Source: an uncultured Olsenella sp.
Lineage (GTDB): Bacteria; Actinomycetota; Coriobacteriia; Coriobacteriales; Atopobiaceae
DNA: 64,000 nucleotides
NCBI GenBank assembly: GCA_900316105.1
Contig: ONBR01000005.1
Coordinates: 1-64,000 of the forward strand
Direction of reading: 5' to 3'
This document shows, in pieces, positions 43,667 through 51,812 of the stretch. Below the pieces are notes generated by a model, which did not search any database, was not told the DNA's origin, and worked only from the letters and a program-made list of their open reading frames with translations. The position numbers and the translations under genes are program-made. Positions within the stretch are counted from its first letter, which is position 1, and the number at the start of each line of letters is the position of its first letter.

Positions 43667-44610
43667 TGACCATGGCAGAAACCGCCGCAACCGCCCAGGA
43701 CCTCAAGGGCGCCCCGACTCCCGAGCCACAGGGCCAGGAGAAGGCCGCCGTCCAGGGCGAGTCCATCTGGAACGACGTCTGGTACTCGCTCTCCCACAAC
43801 GTTCTGGCCATGATCAGCCTGGTCTTCATCGCCCTCCTGGTCCTGATCGCTGTCGTAACGGCCATCTTCCCGGGCATCGTCCCCTGCGACCCCTATGCCC
43901 AGGACCTGACCCAGTCCTTTGCCGCCCCCTCGGCCGACCACTGGTTCGGCTGCGACCAGCAGGGCCGCGACATCCTGAGCCGCATCCTGGTAGGCACCCA
44001 GATCTCGCTCTCGGTGGGCGTCATCTCGGTCGCCATCTCGCTCACCATCGGCGTCACCCTGGGCGCCGTGGCCGGCTACAAGGGCGGCAAGGTGGACACC
44101 GTGATCATGCGTCTCATGGACATCATGCTGGCCGTGCCCTCCATCCTCCTGGCCATCACCTTCATGGCGGCCCTGGGCAAGGGCATCGATAAGGCCGTCA
44201 TCGCCATCGGCCTGGTCTCCATCCCCGAGTACGCCCGCATCGTCCGGTCCCAGGTCCTCTCGGTCAAGGCCTCCGACTACGTGTCCGCCGCCCGGGTGGC
44301 AGGCGACTCGGACAAGAAGATCATCCTTCGTCACATCCTGCCGAACGTGGCACCCTCTATCATCGTCCGTGCCACCTTGGGCATCTCTGGTGCCATCCTT
44401 GACGCTGCCGCCCTGGGCTTCCTGGGACTGGGTGTTCAGCCTCCTCAGGCAGAGTGGGGCGACATGCTCGGCCGTGGTCGCAACTACATCTTCCAGGCAC
44501 CGCACGCCATGATCTATCCTGGCTTGGCCATCACCCTGACGGTCCTCGCCTTCAACCTGCTGGGTGACGGCATCCGCGACGCCTTCGACCCCAAGTCTAG
44601 GAGGCGCTAA
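43663..44610 (+). CDS. oppC: Oligopeptide ABC transporter permease OppC
   Basis: The 315-residue permease has a hydrophilic N-terminal tail, a first helix ([21 protein letters not shown]), and the family motif [22 protein letters not shown]. The EAA loop is [26 protein letters not shown] 43663 overlaps the oppB stop. ATG 43672 is an equally possible start. It pairs with OppB to form the transmembrane channel. Confidence 0.93.
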   Translation: MMTMAETAATAQDLKGAPTPEPQGQEKAAVQGESIWNDVWYSLSHNVLAMISLVFIALLVLIAVVTAIFPGIVPCDPYAQDLTQSFAAPSADHWFGCDQQGRDILSRILVGTQISLSVGVISVAISLTIGVTLGAVAGYKGGKVDTVIMRLMDIMLAVPSILLAITFMAALGKGIDKAVIAIGLVSIPEYARIVRSQVLSVKASDYVSAARVAGDSDKKIILRHILPNVAPSIIVRATLGISGAILDAAALGFLGLGVQPPQAEWGDMLGRGRNYIFQAPHAMIYPGLAITLTVLAFNLLGDGIRDAFDPKSRRR

Positions 44611-44612
44611 GA

Positions 44613-45599
44613 ATGGCATTGCTAGAAGTGAAGGACCTCGTCACCGAGTTCCCTACCCGCAAGGGCATCGTGCGCGCCGTCAATGGCGTCACCTTCTCCA
44701 TCGACCGAGGCGAAATCCTGGCCGTCGTCGGCGAGTCAGGTTCCGGCAAGTCTGTTACCTCGCTCTCTATCATGCGTCTGCTCCAGAAGCCGGGTCATGT
44801 GGCATCAGGCTCCATCACCTTTGACGGCACTGACCTCCTGGCCTTGTCCGAGAAGGAGATGCAGCAGGTTCGTGGCCAAAAGATCTCCATGATCTTCCAG
44901 GAACCCATGACTACGCTGAATCCCGTCTATCGCGTGGGCGACCAGATCGTCGAGGCTATCCAGACCCATACCGACATGAAGAAGAACGAGGCCTGGGAGC
45001 GCGCCGTTGAGATGCTGCGCGTCGTTGGCATCCCCTCACCCGAGGATCGTGCCCGCGACTATCCGCATCAGATGTCGGGCGGCATGCGCCAGCGTGTCAT
45101 GATCGCCATGGCACTGGCTTGCAACCCCGAGCTACTGATTGCAGACGAGCCCACCACTGCACTGGATGTGACCATCCAGGCTCAGATCCTGGACCTCATC
45201 TACAAGCTCCGTGACGAGTTCAACATGGCGGTTCTCTTCATCACCCACGATCTGGGTGTCGTGTCTGAGGTCGCCGACCGCGTCGTGGTCATGTACTGCG
45301 GCCAGGTGGTCGAGGAGGCCGAGAAGGTCGCCCTGTTCGAGAAGCCCATGCACCCCTATACCTTGGGTCTCCTGAACTCCATCCCCCGCCTCGAGGACGA
45401 CAACTCCGAGCGTCTCTACACCATCAAGGGCACTGTGCCCAATCCACTCCACATGCCGCCGGGATGTCCCTTCTCCGACCGCTGCGAGCGTTGCATGGAC
45501 CGTTGCCGCAAGGAAGCTCCGCAGCTGCGCAACCTGCCCGGCAAGGGCGACCGTCGCGTCCGCTGCCACCTGTACGACGACCTTACGAAGGAGGCATAG
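44613..45599 (+). CDS. oppD: Oligopeptide ABC transporter ATPase OppD
   Basis: The 328-residue ATPase has Walker A GESGSGKS, the ABC signature [11 protein letters not shown], Walker [13 protein letters not shown] and the H-loop FITHDLG. The C-terminal oligopeptide-transporter extension carries four cysteines ([14 protein letters not shown]) that often bind an iron-sulfur cluster in this family. It follows oppC by 2 bases. Confidence 0.94.
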   Translation: MALLEVKDLVTEFPTRKGIVRAVNGVTFSIDRGEILAVVGESGSGKSVTSLSIMRLLQKPGHVASGSITFDGTDLLALSEKEMQQVRGQKISMIFQEPMTTLNPVYRVGDQIVEAIQTHTDMKKNEAWERAVEMLRVVGIPSPEDRARDYPHQMSGGMRQRVMIAMALACNPELLIADEPTTALDVTIQAQILDLIYKLRDEFNMAVLFITHDLGVVSEVADRVVVMYCGQVVEEAEKVALFEKPMHPYTLGLLNSIPRLEDDNSERLYTIKGTVPNPLHMPPGCPFSDRCERCMDRCRKEAPQLRNLPGKGDRRVRCHLYDDLTKEA

Positions 45600-45602
45600 A
45601 GC

Positions 45603-46754
45603 ATGGCAGACCCGAATCTCGACAACCGCGAGGTCCTGCTGGACGTCCAGCACCTCTCGAAGTCCTTTGTGGCCGAGGCCAACTTCTTTGGTCGTCCCAC
45701 CTCCTTCGTGCGTGCCGTGGACGACGTGTCCTTCAAGATTCACAAGGGCGAGTGCTTTGGCCTGGTAGGCGAGTCTGGTTGCGGTAAGTCCACGATTGGC
45801 AAGATGCTGGTTGGCCTTCTGCAGCCCTCCAGCGGAAAGATTATCTACGAGGGTCGCGAAATCAGCTCCCTTCCCACAAAGGAGCGTCGCAAGCTCTCCA
45901 CGGATATCCAACTGATCTTCCAGGACCCCTATGCGTCCCTGGACCCTCGTATGACCGTCTCGCAGATCATCGCGGAACCCATGATCACCAACAACGTCCT
46001 GCCTGCCGGCCAGATCGACAAGCGGATCGACGAGCTCCTGGACCGGGTAGGCATCCGTCCCGAGCTCAAGAACCGTTATCCCCACGAGTTCTCCGGTGGT
46101 CAGCGTCAGCGTGTGGGCATCGCTCGCGCTCTGGGTGTGAACCCCAAGCTCATCGTTTGCGATGAGCCCGTCTCCGCACTGGATGTGTCCATTCAGGCCC
46201 AGGTGCTCAACCTCCTGGACGACCTGAAGGATGACTTTGGCCTGACCTACCTCTTCATTGCCCACGGCCTCAACGTGGTCAAGCACATCTCTGACCGTGT
46301 TGGCGTCATGTACCTGGGCAAGCTCATGGAGATTGCGCCAAAGAACGAGCTTTATCACAAGCCGCTCTGCCCCTATACGCAGGCATTGCTCTCGGCTATT
46401 CCCTCGCCTGACCCGCACCTGTCGCGCAAGCGCATCATCCTTCAGGGTGACGTGCCCAGTCCCATCGACCCGCCAGATGGCTGCCGCTTTGCCAGCCGAT
46501 GCTTCGCCAAGGTCGGTGCCTGCGAGGTCGGTGCGGCGGACCTGCGTGAGGTCCTGCCCAACCACTGGTGTGCATGTCACCGTTACACGGACGTCAAGCC
46601 CGACAACATCCTGAAGACGGCTCGCGACATCCAGTACGAGGCAGCGCGTCCCACCTATGGCTTTGGTGGCGCCGACGCAAACGCCGACCCCATCTCGCCC
46701 GATCCGGATACCCCGGAAGAGGCAGCAGCCAAGGGAGAAAGACTTCCCGAGTAG
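45603..46754 (+). CDS. oppF: Oligopeptide ABC transporter ATPase OppF
   Basis: The 383-residue partner of OppD has Walker A GESGCGKST, signature SGGQRQRVGIA, Walker B LIVCDEPVSALD and the family extension with CRFASRCFAKVGACEVG. It has an acidic C-terminal tail of about 30 residues (DPISPDPDTPEE) not needed for ATPase function. It is the last gene of the opp operon. The transporter set appears complete and intact. Confidence 0.93.
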   Translation: MADPNLDNREVLLDVQHLSKSFVAEANFFGRPTSFVRAVDDVSFKIHKGECFGLVGESGCGKSTIGKMLVGLLQPSSGKIIYEGREISSLPTKERRKLSTDIQLIFQDPYASLDPRMTVSQIIAEPMITNNVLPAGQIDKRIDELLDRVGIRPELKNRYPHEFSGGQRQRVGIARALGVNPKLIVCDEPVSALDVSIQAQVLNLLDDLKDDFGLTYLFIAHGLNVVKHISDRVGVMYLGKLMEIAPKNELYHKPLCPYTQALLSAIPSPDPHLSRKRIILQGDVPSPIDPPDGCRFASRCFAKVGACEVGAADLREVLPNHWCACHRYTDVKPDNILKTARDIQYEAARPTYGFGGADANADPISPDPDTPEEAAAKGERLPE

Positions 46755-46786
46755 AAAAGGGAAACGGGACGAAGGTCTTTCTGGAG

Positions 46787-46871
46787 AGGCCCCCGAACTT
46801 GCCGCCACGCTCAGACATCCTCGCGCAAAAAGCGCGCCGTGGAACTCGCGTGGCAACGAGGTCGGGGGCCT
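46787..46871. repeat. Branched hairpin after oppF, possible third member of the conserved-centre family
   Basis: AGGCCCCCGA (46787-46796) pairs with TCGGGGGCCT (46862-46871). Inside, GCCACGC pairs with GCGTGGC, then CGCGC-AAAAA-GCGCG. The inner GCTCAGACA matches the complement of the TGTCTGAGC centre seen at 38990 and, with one change, that at 24893. The relation is suggestive only. It fills most of the gap between oppF and the barstar gene. Confidence 0.5.
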
Positions 46872-46926
46872 CCCTGTCGTCTACTGGATACGCCAGGAAG
46901 GCAGACCATGCTCATCCAGGCCTAGG

Positions 46927-47247
46927 TCAGGGTTTGACCACGTGGCGAGTCACCGCGAGGAAGGGGTTATCCTCGGCGGCGCGTACGATCACGCGGACGA
47001 AGGTATCGAACCAGTGGGCCTTGCGGGTGTCTCGGTCTGGCATGAGGACGATCCTGGTGGTGGAGTCGATGTCTCCCAGACAGTCCGCGAGCGCGGCGAA
47101 GTTTCCCCCGTAGTAGTCAGGGAAGCCTAGCTCGCGAGCCAGGAAGGCATGAAGCTGCCTGGCTGTAACGAAGTCCTGCTCCTGGATGATGACCAGGCGG
47201 GCGGCTGCTTCGCGCCCTATGGGTTTTTCAGGCTCTCTTCCCATCAT
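46927..47247 (-). CDS. Barstar-family ribonuclease inhibitor
   Basis: The 106-residue protein has the barstar layout: a central LHAFLARELGFPDYYGGNFAALADCLGDI, matching the FYGxNLDALWDCL segment that plugs the RNase active site, and a terminal strand with VILMPD-like RIVLMPDRD. It follows the barnase-like gene by 6 bases on the same strand and should protect the cytoplasm from that RNase. The start may be ATG 47247 or 47244. Confidence 0.88.
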   Translation of the reverse strand: MMGREPEKPIGREAAARLVIIQEQDFVTARQLHAFLARELGFPDYYGGNFAALADCLGDIDSTTRIVLMPDRDTRKAHWFDTFVRVIVRAAEDNPFLAVTRHVVKP

Positions 47248-47253
47248 ACGTCC

Positions 47254-47787
47254 CTAGTAGAGCTGCTCGAAGGTCTTGTAATGGTCGGCGGTGTAGTAGA
47301 TGAGGCCGTCGTTGGAAAAGACGATTCTCTTTGCGCCGCGTGAGCCTCCGTGGTAGTCGATGTCACATTCGGTCCAGGTACGGCCTGGGGCGTCAGGAAG
47401 GAGTCCATCGTCGTTGTAGAAGCGGCTGCCTCCGATGGACTTGCCGGGGCAGACCTCGTCGAGGTTGCCCTGGCTGGCCACCCAACCTGCCTCGCGGGCC
47501 TTGGTCTTCGAGATGAAGTTGGATGGTAGATGGCCGAACTTGTGGATATAGGCTGCGACCTCGTCCTTTGAGGTGTAGGTGCCGGATTCCTCGACGGTGG
47601 ATATGTCTGTGTCGGATTGCGCGGCACCCTGTTCGCTCGTGGCCATGATGCCCGATGTCGCCGTCGTATCTGAGGTGTCCCCTCCGTCCAGCGATGGGAC
47701 GAGGTAGGAGACCAGGGCGACAAGAAGGACGATGACTAAGGTCAGGATCTTCTTTGCGCCATTCCCAACTGGACGTTGGCCACTCAT
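47254..47787 (-). CDS. Barnase-like guanyl-specific ribonuclease with membrane/secretion segment
   Basis: The 177-residue protein has an N-terminal hydrophobic segment (ILTLVIVLLVALVSYLV), a Ser/Thr-rich linker, then a barnase domain (about residues 70-177). The domain aligns with barnase: EVAAYIHKFGHLPSNFISK, the catalytic Glu in RTWTECDIDY, Arg in GAKRIVFSND and His in TADHYKTF. It should degrade RNA outside the cell. No clear signal-peptidase site is seen, so it may remain anchored. GAAAGG precedes ATG 47787. Barstar lies immediately downstream. Confidence 0.9.
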   Translation of the reverse strand: MSGQRPVGNGAKKILTLVIVLLVALVSYLVPSLDGGDTSDTTATSGIMATSEQGAAQSDTDISTVEESGTYTSKDEVAAYIHKFGHLPSNFISKTKAREAGWVASQGNLDEVCPGKSIGGSRFYNDDGLLPDAPGRTWTECDIDYHGGSRGAKRIVFSNDGLIYYTADHYKTFEQLY

Positions 47788-47884
47788 GCGAAACCTTTCA
47801 CTTGAAGTGAGATAGTCGGAAAAAACGTAACGTGCGATGTGTCTCCGATGCCTTCCACTTTACCTGTTGGCTGTAGTCGGCAGA

Positions 47885-47922
47885 TTGTTGCACAACAAAA
47901 TAGGCTTGTATTTTCCTATGCT
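47885..47922 (+). promoter_or_regulatory. Palindromic operator plus -10 box upstream of the second zinc-ribbon gene
   Basis: TTGTTGCACAACAA (47885-47898) is the same palindrome as at 145-158 with one base changed. It is followed after exactly 18 bases by TATGCT (47917-47922). Conservation of sequence and spacing before two zinc-ribbon membrane-protein genes suggests common control. Confidence 0.5.
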
Positions 47923-47974
47923 TGTACAGAGGAAATAACCTTAGGTCACGGTCCCGTCGAAAAGAGGAACGACG

Positions 47975-49708
47975 ATGTGCTGCGTGAACTGCGGAAACAA
48001 ACTACCTGATGGCGCGGTCTTTTGCCCCAAGTGCGGGACACGAGTGGAAGAGCCCAAGGAGCAAGAACGGGAAGAGGAGACCGCGAAGGAGTCTACGGTC
48101 CCTCCTGAGGACTTGACAGGAGATGACCAGCCAGAGCTCGTCCAGGCAGGTGGCTTGGAGTCAGAGGCGTCCCCGGAGTCATACCCCGAGCCCGTCTCTA
48201 TGCCTTTGCCGGCCGTCGAGCAAACGGTATACCTGGACAATGATGCGTCCGTGGATGTCAACGGCTCGTCAGAGCTTGCGGTGGACGCTCCCAAAAATGC
48301 CTCGGGCAGCAGGCGTCGTGCGATTTCCATCGTCGTCATCTGCGCCCTGGTCCTTGCGGTTGGCGTCCTGGGCTTCCTATTCTGGCGGCACGGGCAGCGT
48401 GCGAGGCCGCGGCCCATATCCCTTACCGTGAACGTGGCTTCCTTTGGACCTGAGGACTCGGGGATCCCCGTCCACATCTCGGGGACGAATGTCCTGGGAG
48501 ACCAGGTGGATCAGGATGACTTCGTCTATGCGAACGGCACGGGCCTTGAGCTCCCGGCGGGTTCCTATCAGATAACCGTGACAGCGTCGCCCCTGACTGA
48601 CGACGGCTCCATCCTAGCCGTGCCGGACCAGGGTATTCAGGTCGATGTGGGGGAGGGCGACCCCTCGCAGACGGTAGATTCGGGACAGACCATTCAGATG
48701 GATGCGGTCCCAAAACGAGAGATGACCCGCGAAGAGGTCCAGGCTGCCTATGACAAGGCGGGCTCTGACCAAAGTTTCGACCAGTCCAAACGCGATGGTT
48801 ACCGTGACACGGCCAACACCGTGGTCAGGACCTATGCGCCCAGCCCGGTCAAGTTCACCGTCAGTGGCGATGGCTATGACTCCAAGGACTCTGCAATAGC
48901 CGTTCACGTGAAGGGCAAGGATGTCGATGGGTCCGACCTTCCCGAGAAGGACGGCTACGTGAAGGCGGATGGTACCGGTCTAGACCTTAATCCGGGCACC
49001 TATACCATCACCATTGTCGCACCGTCGATTGGCGATGAGGGTCAGGTCTTTCAGCCTGCGGTGTCTTCCCAGAACTTGCAGGTTGGCGTTCCCGAAGACT
49101 TTGACGTGACTGTGGACACGAACGACACGGTGACGGTGACGCCCGTGCCAGATGACCAGCTGACGGAGGAGATGATCCAGCAGGCGGTTAATTCCGCGTT
49201 GGGCGATCCGAACTTTGACCAGTCCCAGCTGGACGGTTACAAGCAGGCAGCCGATCAGCGATTCCAGTCGGCTGAGGAGGCTCGCAGGAAGGCAGAGGAA
49301 GAGGCAAAGAAGGTCCAGAAGGTAAAGGACAATGCCCTCGGCTTTGCGAAGGCATACTTCAACAACTATACTTTGGGTGATCTGAAGACCGAGCCCAATG
49401 GCTTCCAATACTACGAGATGAGCGAGACGCCAAACTGGAAGTCAAACTGCCTCAAGTACCTTGCTAAAGGCTCCTCGGCCTATAGCGGGATGTCGAGCAA
49501 TTCCTATGGTTCCCTGGGCGAACCCGACAGCTATTCCATCTTTAAGAGCGCAGAGGTCCTGGACGCAAGTACGAGCTCCGCAACGGTTTCGGTGAGTTTC
49601 CTGGGAGGGAACGGTGAGCTCACTCCTGGCCAGAGGCCGGACACCTTAACCGTCCATTTGAAATTCGATGACGACGGGCTTATTACCGATGTCTCGTTTG
49701 ATCGCTAA
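47975..49708 (+). CDS. Zinc-ribbon membrane protein with two repeated extracytoplasmic domains
   Basis: The 577-residue protein has an N-terminal zinc ribbon (CVNCGNKL ... FCPKCG), an acidic linker, and one membrane helix (AISIVVICALVLAVGVLGFLFW, about residues 111-132). Two similar beta-rich repeats follow (ISLTVNVASFGPEDSGIPVHI ... and KFTVSGDGYDSKDSAIAVHV ...). Each ends in a helix with DQSFDQSKRDGY or PNFDQSQLDGY. A coiled segment and a C-terminal NTF2/DUF-like domain (FAKAYFNNYTLGD) close it. It is probably a surface or envelope-sensing protein; the function is unknown. AGAGGAAC supports ATG 47975. Confidence 0.82.
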   Translation: MCCVNCGNKLPDGAVFCPKCGTRVEEPKEQEREEETAKESTVPPEDLTGDDQPELVQAGGLESEASPESYPEPVSMPLPAVEQTVYLDNDASVDVNGSSELAVDAPKNASGSRRRAISIVVICALVLAVGVLGFLFWRHGQRARPRPISLTVNVASFGPEDSGIPVHISGTNVLGDQVDQDDFVYANGTGLELPAGSYQITVTASPLTDDGSILAVPDQGIQVDVGEGDPSQTVDSGQTIQMDAVPKREMTREEVQAAYDKAGSDQSFDQSKRDGYRDTANTVVRTYAPSPVKFTVSGDGYDSKDSAIAVHVKGKDVDGSDLPEKDGYVKADGTGLDLNPGTYTITIVAPSIGDEGQVFQPAVSSQNLQVGVPEDFDVTVDTNDTVTVTPVPDDQLTEEMIQQAVNSALGDPNFDQSQLDGYKQAADQRFQSAEEARRKAEEEAKKVQKVKDNALGFAKAYFNNYTLGDLKTEPNGFQYYEMSETPNWKSNCLKYLAKGSSAYSGMSSNSYGSLGEPDSYSIFKSAEVLDASTSSATVSVSFLGGNGELTPGQRPDTLTVHLKFDDDGLITDVSFDR

Positions 49709-49711
49709 AGG

Positions 49712-49744
49712 ATGTGACAAAGGGGCCAGGCCTCTTTGTCACAT
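49712..49744. repeat. 33-bp palindromic element
   Basis: ATGTGACAAAGGGGCC...GGCCTCTTTGTCACAT type palindrome, one of at least five near-identical copies in the window. It sits 3 bases after the zinc-ribbon stop and 3 bases before the pth2 stop, so it can act as a bidirectional terminator for the convergent pair. Confidence 0.88.
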
Positions 49745-49747
49745 TTA

Positions 49748-50188
49748 TTAGTACAGGGGCAGGTTGCCGGTGATGGGGTCGATCTCGTCCGCATGCAGGG
49801 GCTCGAAGGCCAGGCAGGTGTAGGTGGGTTCTCCGTGGAACTCCGTCAGGCCGGCGTCGCGGATCAGCGAGACCAGGAAGCCTCGCTCGCGTCCCTCGTC
49901 GGCGATGCGGAGGAGCTCCTCTTCTGAGTCCACATATACGCAGACCTTGGCCACGCCCGCCTCGAACCAGTCCGAGAGGGCAGTGGACTCCGCTCCTTCG
50001 TCCGCCAGATAGACCCAACTCTGGTCAGGCGTCATGCGCACTTGGTCCAGGCGTCCTTCTTTCGCGAGGGCCATGAGCACGGCCTCCACGCAGGCGTGTC
50101 CCGCCTGGGCGGCAATCTTTCCCTTGCGCATCTTTAGGTCGCGTCGCATGACGATCATCTGCTTGGACTTGTAGCTGGAACGGGGCAT
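49748..50188 (-). CDS. Peptidyl-tRNA hydrolase, archaeal/eukaryotic type (Pth2)
   Basis: The 146-residue protein is unrelated in sequence to bacterial Pth. It has the Pth2 signature KQMIVMRRDLKMRKGKIAAQ, AGHACVEAVL, SLIRDAGLTEF and the closing EIDPITGNLPLY. Pth2 is standard in archaea and eukaryotes and occurs sporadically in actinobacteria. I start at ATG 50188 (MPRSSYK), preceded by AGAGGAGA. The frame to 50392 runs through the palindrome upstream. The gene is bracketed on both sides by 33-bp palindromes. With a normal pth at 13773 it may be redundant or act on other substrates. Confidence 0.9.
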   Translation of the reverse strand: MPRSSYKSKQMIVMRRDLKMRKGKIAAQAGHACVEAVLMALAKEGRLDQVRMTPDQSWVYLADEGAESTALSDWFEAGVAKVCVYVDSEEELLRIADEGRERGFLVSLIRDAGLTEFHGEPTYTCLAFEPLHADEIDPITGNLPLY

Positions 50189-50243
50189 GTCTTCTCCTCT
50201 GTGGTGTCCGTCGCTCCACATGGTAGCAAAGTGGCATTCAAGG

Positions 50244-50276
50244 ATGTGACAAAAGGGGCTACCCCTTTTGTCACAT
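50244..50276. repeat. 33-bp palindromic element
   Basis: ATGTGACAAAAGGGG pairs perfectly with CCCCTTTTGTCACAT around a CTA centre. It lies 55 bases upstream of pth2 and 168 bases upstream of fabH, in the divergent region, mirroring the copy on the other side of pth2. Confidence 0.9.
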
Positions 50277-50444
50277 ACCTTTTGGCGGTTCAAAATTCCC
50301 ACACCTGTCAACACGCCGTCTACCTTTGGATTTTCAACTACCATATGTGTAAATGCGGTGCAAAGTACAAATGTTGATAACGCAACGACCATAGTCGGCT
50401 ACTCTAACCATGGTCTTTTGCAGGCAATTGGAGGGGTCATTTAC

Positions 50445-51407
50445 ATGAGCTTCAAGGTAATTGGTACGGGTACCTGCCTTCCCCAGAAGGTCGTAACCAA
50501 TGATGACCTGTCCGAGTTCGTGGACACGTCCGACGAGTGGATCTTCCCTCGCACGGGCATCAAGCGTCGCCACGTGTGCACCACCGAGACCCTGGACGAC
50601 CTCGCCATCAGCGCAGCCCAAAAGGCCGTCGAGATGTCTGGTATCGATCCTGGGCAGATTGGCCTTGTGGTGTGCTCCACCACGTCGTCCGACCATCCCA
50701 TTCCGTCTGTGGCCTGCGTCGTCGCAGGCTCCCTGGGCATCGAGTGCCCCGCCTATGACGTCTACATTGCCTGCTCGGGCTTTGTCCACGGGCTGGAGAT
50801 CGCGGACGGCTACTTTGCCCGTGGTCGTGCAAAGTACGCCCTGGTTCTCTCGGCGGAGAAGTGCACCCGTCTGGTGGATTGGTCTGACCGCAGCACCTGC
50901 GTGCTCTTTGGCGATGGTGCCGGTGCCGCTGTCATCGAGGCTACTGACGACGAGTCCCTGCCCATGCGTGGCTGGACCAAGGCGGGCTTTGAGCTGACCC
51001 TGCCCGGCCAGCCCTCAAAGAGCCCCTATGACCAGCATCCTGCCGACTACGGAGATTCTCTGGCCATGAACGGCAGGGCGATCTTCCGCTTTGCCGTAAA
51101 GGCGATCAACAAGGAGGTCAAGGCCCTGGCGGCCGAGGCAGGCATCGACTACCACGACATAGACCACTACATCTTCCACCAGGCCAACGAGCGCATCCTG
51201 TCCTTTGCGGTGGACCACCTGGGTATCGACAACGACAAGGTCGTCCGCACCATCCAGGAGACGGGCAACATCTCTAGCGCCTGCATTCCCATTGCGATGG
51301 ACAAGCTCAACCGCGAGGGGAAGCTCCACGATGGAGACCTGCTTTGCCTGGTGGGCTTTGGTGGCGGACTTTCCGTGGGCTCCTGCCTCATCCGCTGGCA
51401 GAGCTAG
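50445..51407 (+). CDS. fabH: 3-oxoacyl-ACP synthase III
   Basis: The 320-residue condensing enzyme starts fatty acid synthesis from acetyl-CoA (or a branched primer) and malonyl-ACP. The catalytic triad is visible: Cys in VYIACSGF, His in YIFHQANERI and Asn in ETGNISSACIP. ATG 50445 is preceded by GGAGGGG at about 10 bases. It is the first gene of a ten-gene fab/acc operon. The 5' region has no FapR or FabT site I can recognise. Confidence 0.95.
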   Translation: MSFKVIGTGTCLPQKVVTNDDLSEFVDTSDEWIFPRTGIKRRHVCTTETLDDLAISAAQKAVEMSGIDPGQIGLVVCSTTSSDHPIPSVACVVAGSLGIECPAYDVYIACSGFVHGLEIADGYFARGRAKYALVLSAEKCTRLVDWSDRSTCVLFGDGAGAAVIEATDDESLPMRGWTKAGFELTLPGQPSKSPYDQHPADYGDSLAMNGRAIFRFAVKAINKEVKALAAEAGIDYHDIDHYIFHQANERILSFAVDHLGIDNDKVVRTIQETGNISSACIPIAMDKLNREGKLHDGDLLCLVGFGGGLSVGSCLIRWQS

Positions 51408-51569
51408 GAGGTCCGCACTGGCAGAAGCGGGCTCACTTGCGCTAGGTTAGGCGCGTGAGCAGCTAGAATCGTGACAGCGCCGCGCATGCGGCTGTCTATA
51501 CAAGGGTCGTCCGGGCCCCGAGCACGGATGACGCAAGAGCCGCAAGGCGGCAGAACACAAGGAGGAACC

Positions 51570-51806
51570 ATGGCCGAGAGCACGTTTGAAAAGATCTGCG
51601 AGATCCTCAAGGACCAGGACGGCGTCACTGAGGAGCTTACCCGCGAGACCACCTTCGAGGAGGCCGGTATCGACTCGCTGGCCACCGTCGAGGCAGTCAT
51701 GGCCTGCGAGGATGAGTTTGGCATCGAGATTGATTCCGAGGCCAACCCCAAGACCATCGGCGAGTTCGTCGACATGGTTGACAAGCTGATTGCAGAGAAG
51801 GCGTAA
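51570..51806 (+). CDS. acpP: Acyl carrier protein
   Basis: The 78-residue acidic helical protein carries the phosphopantetheine Ser in EAGIDSLATVEAV. The remainder (EFGIEIDSEANPKTIGEFVDMVDKL) fits the four-helix ACP fold. ATG 51570 follows a strong AAGGAGGAA. It is the shuttle for all acyl intermediates made by the neighbouring enzymes. Confidence 0.96.
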   Translation: MAESTFEKICEILKDQDGVTEELTRETTFEEAGIDSLATVEAVMACEDEFGIEIDSEANPKTIGEFVDMVDKLIAEKA

Positions 51807-51812
51807 GTAGAT

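Noticed and set aside
40736-43690. A 984-codon open frame antisense to the opp genes, and similar long ones at 25038-26714, 11289-12713 and 58421-59788
   Set aside because: They are exact shadows of strongly supported genes on the other strand. High GC at third positions keeps the opposite frame free of stops. Their translations are Val/Gly/Leu/His/Asp-rich with no family motifs.
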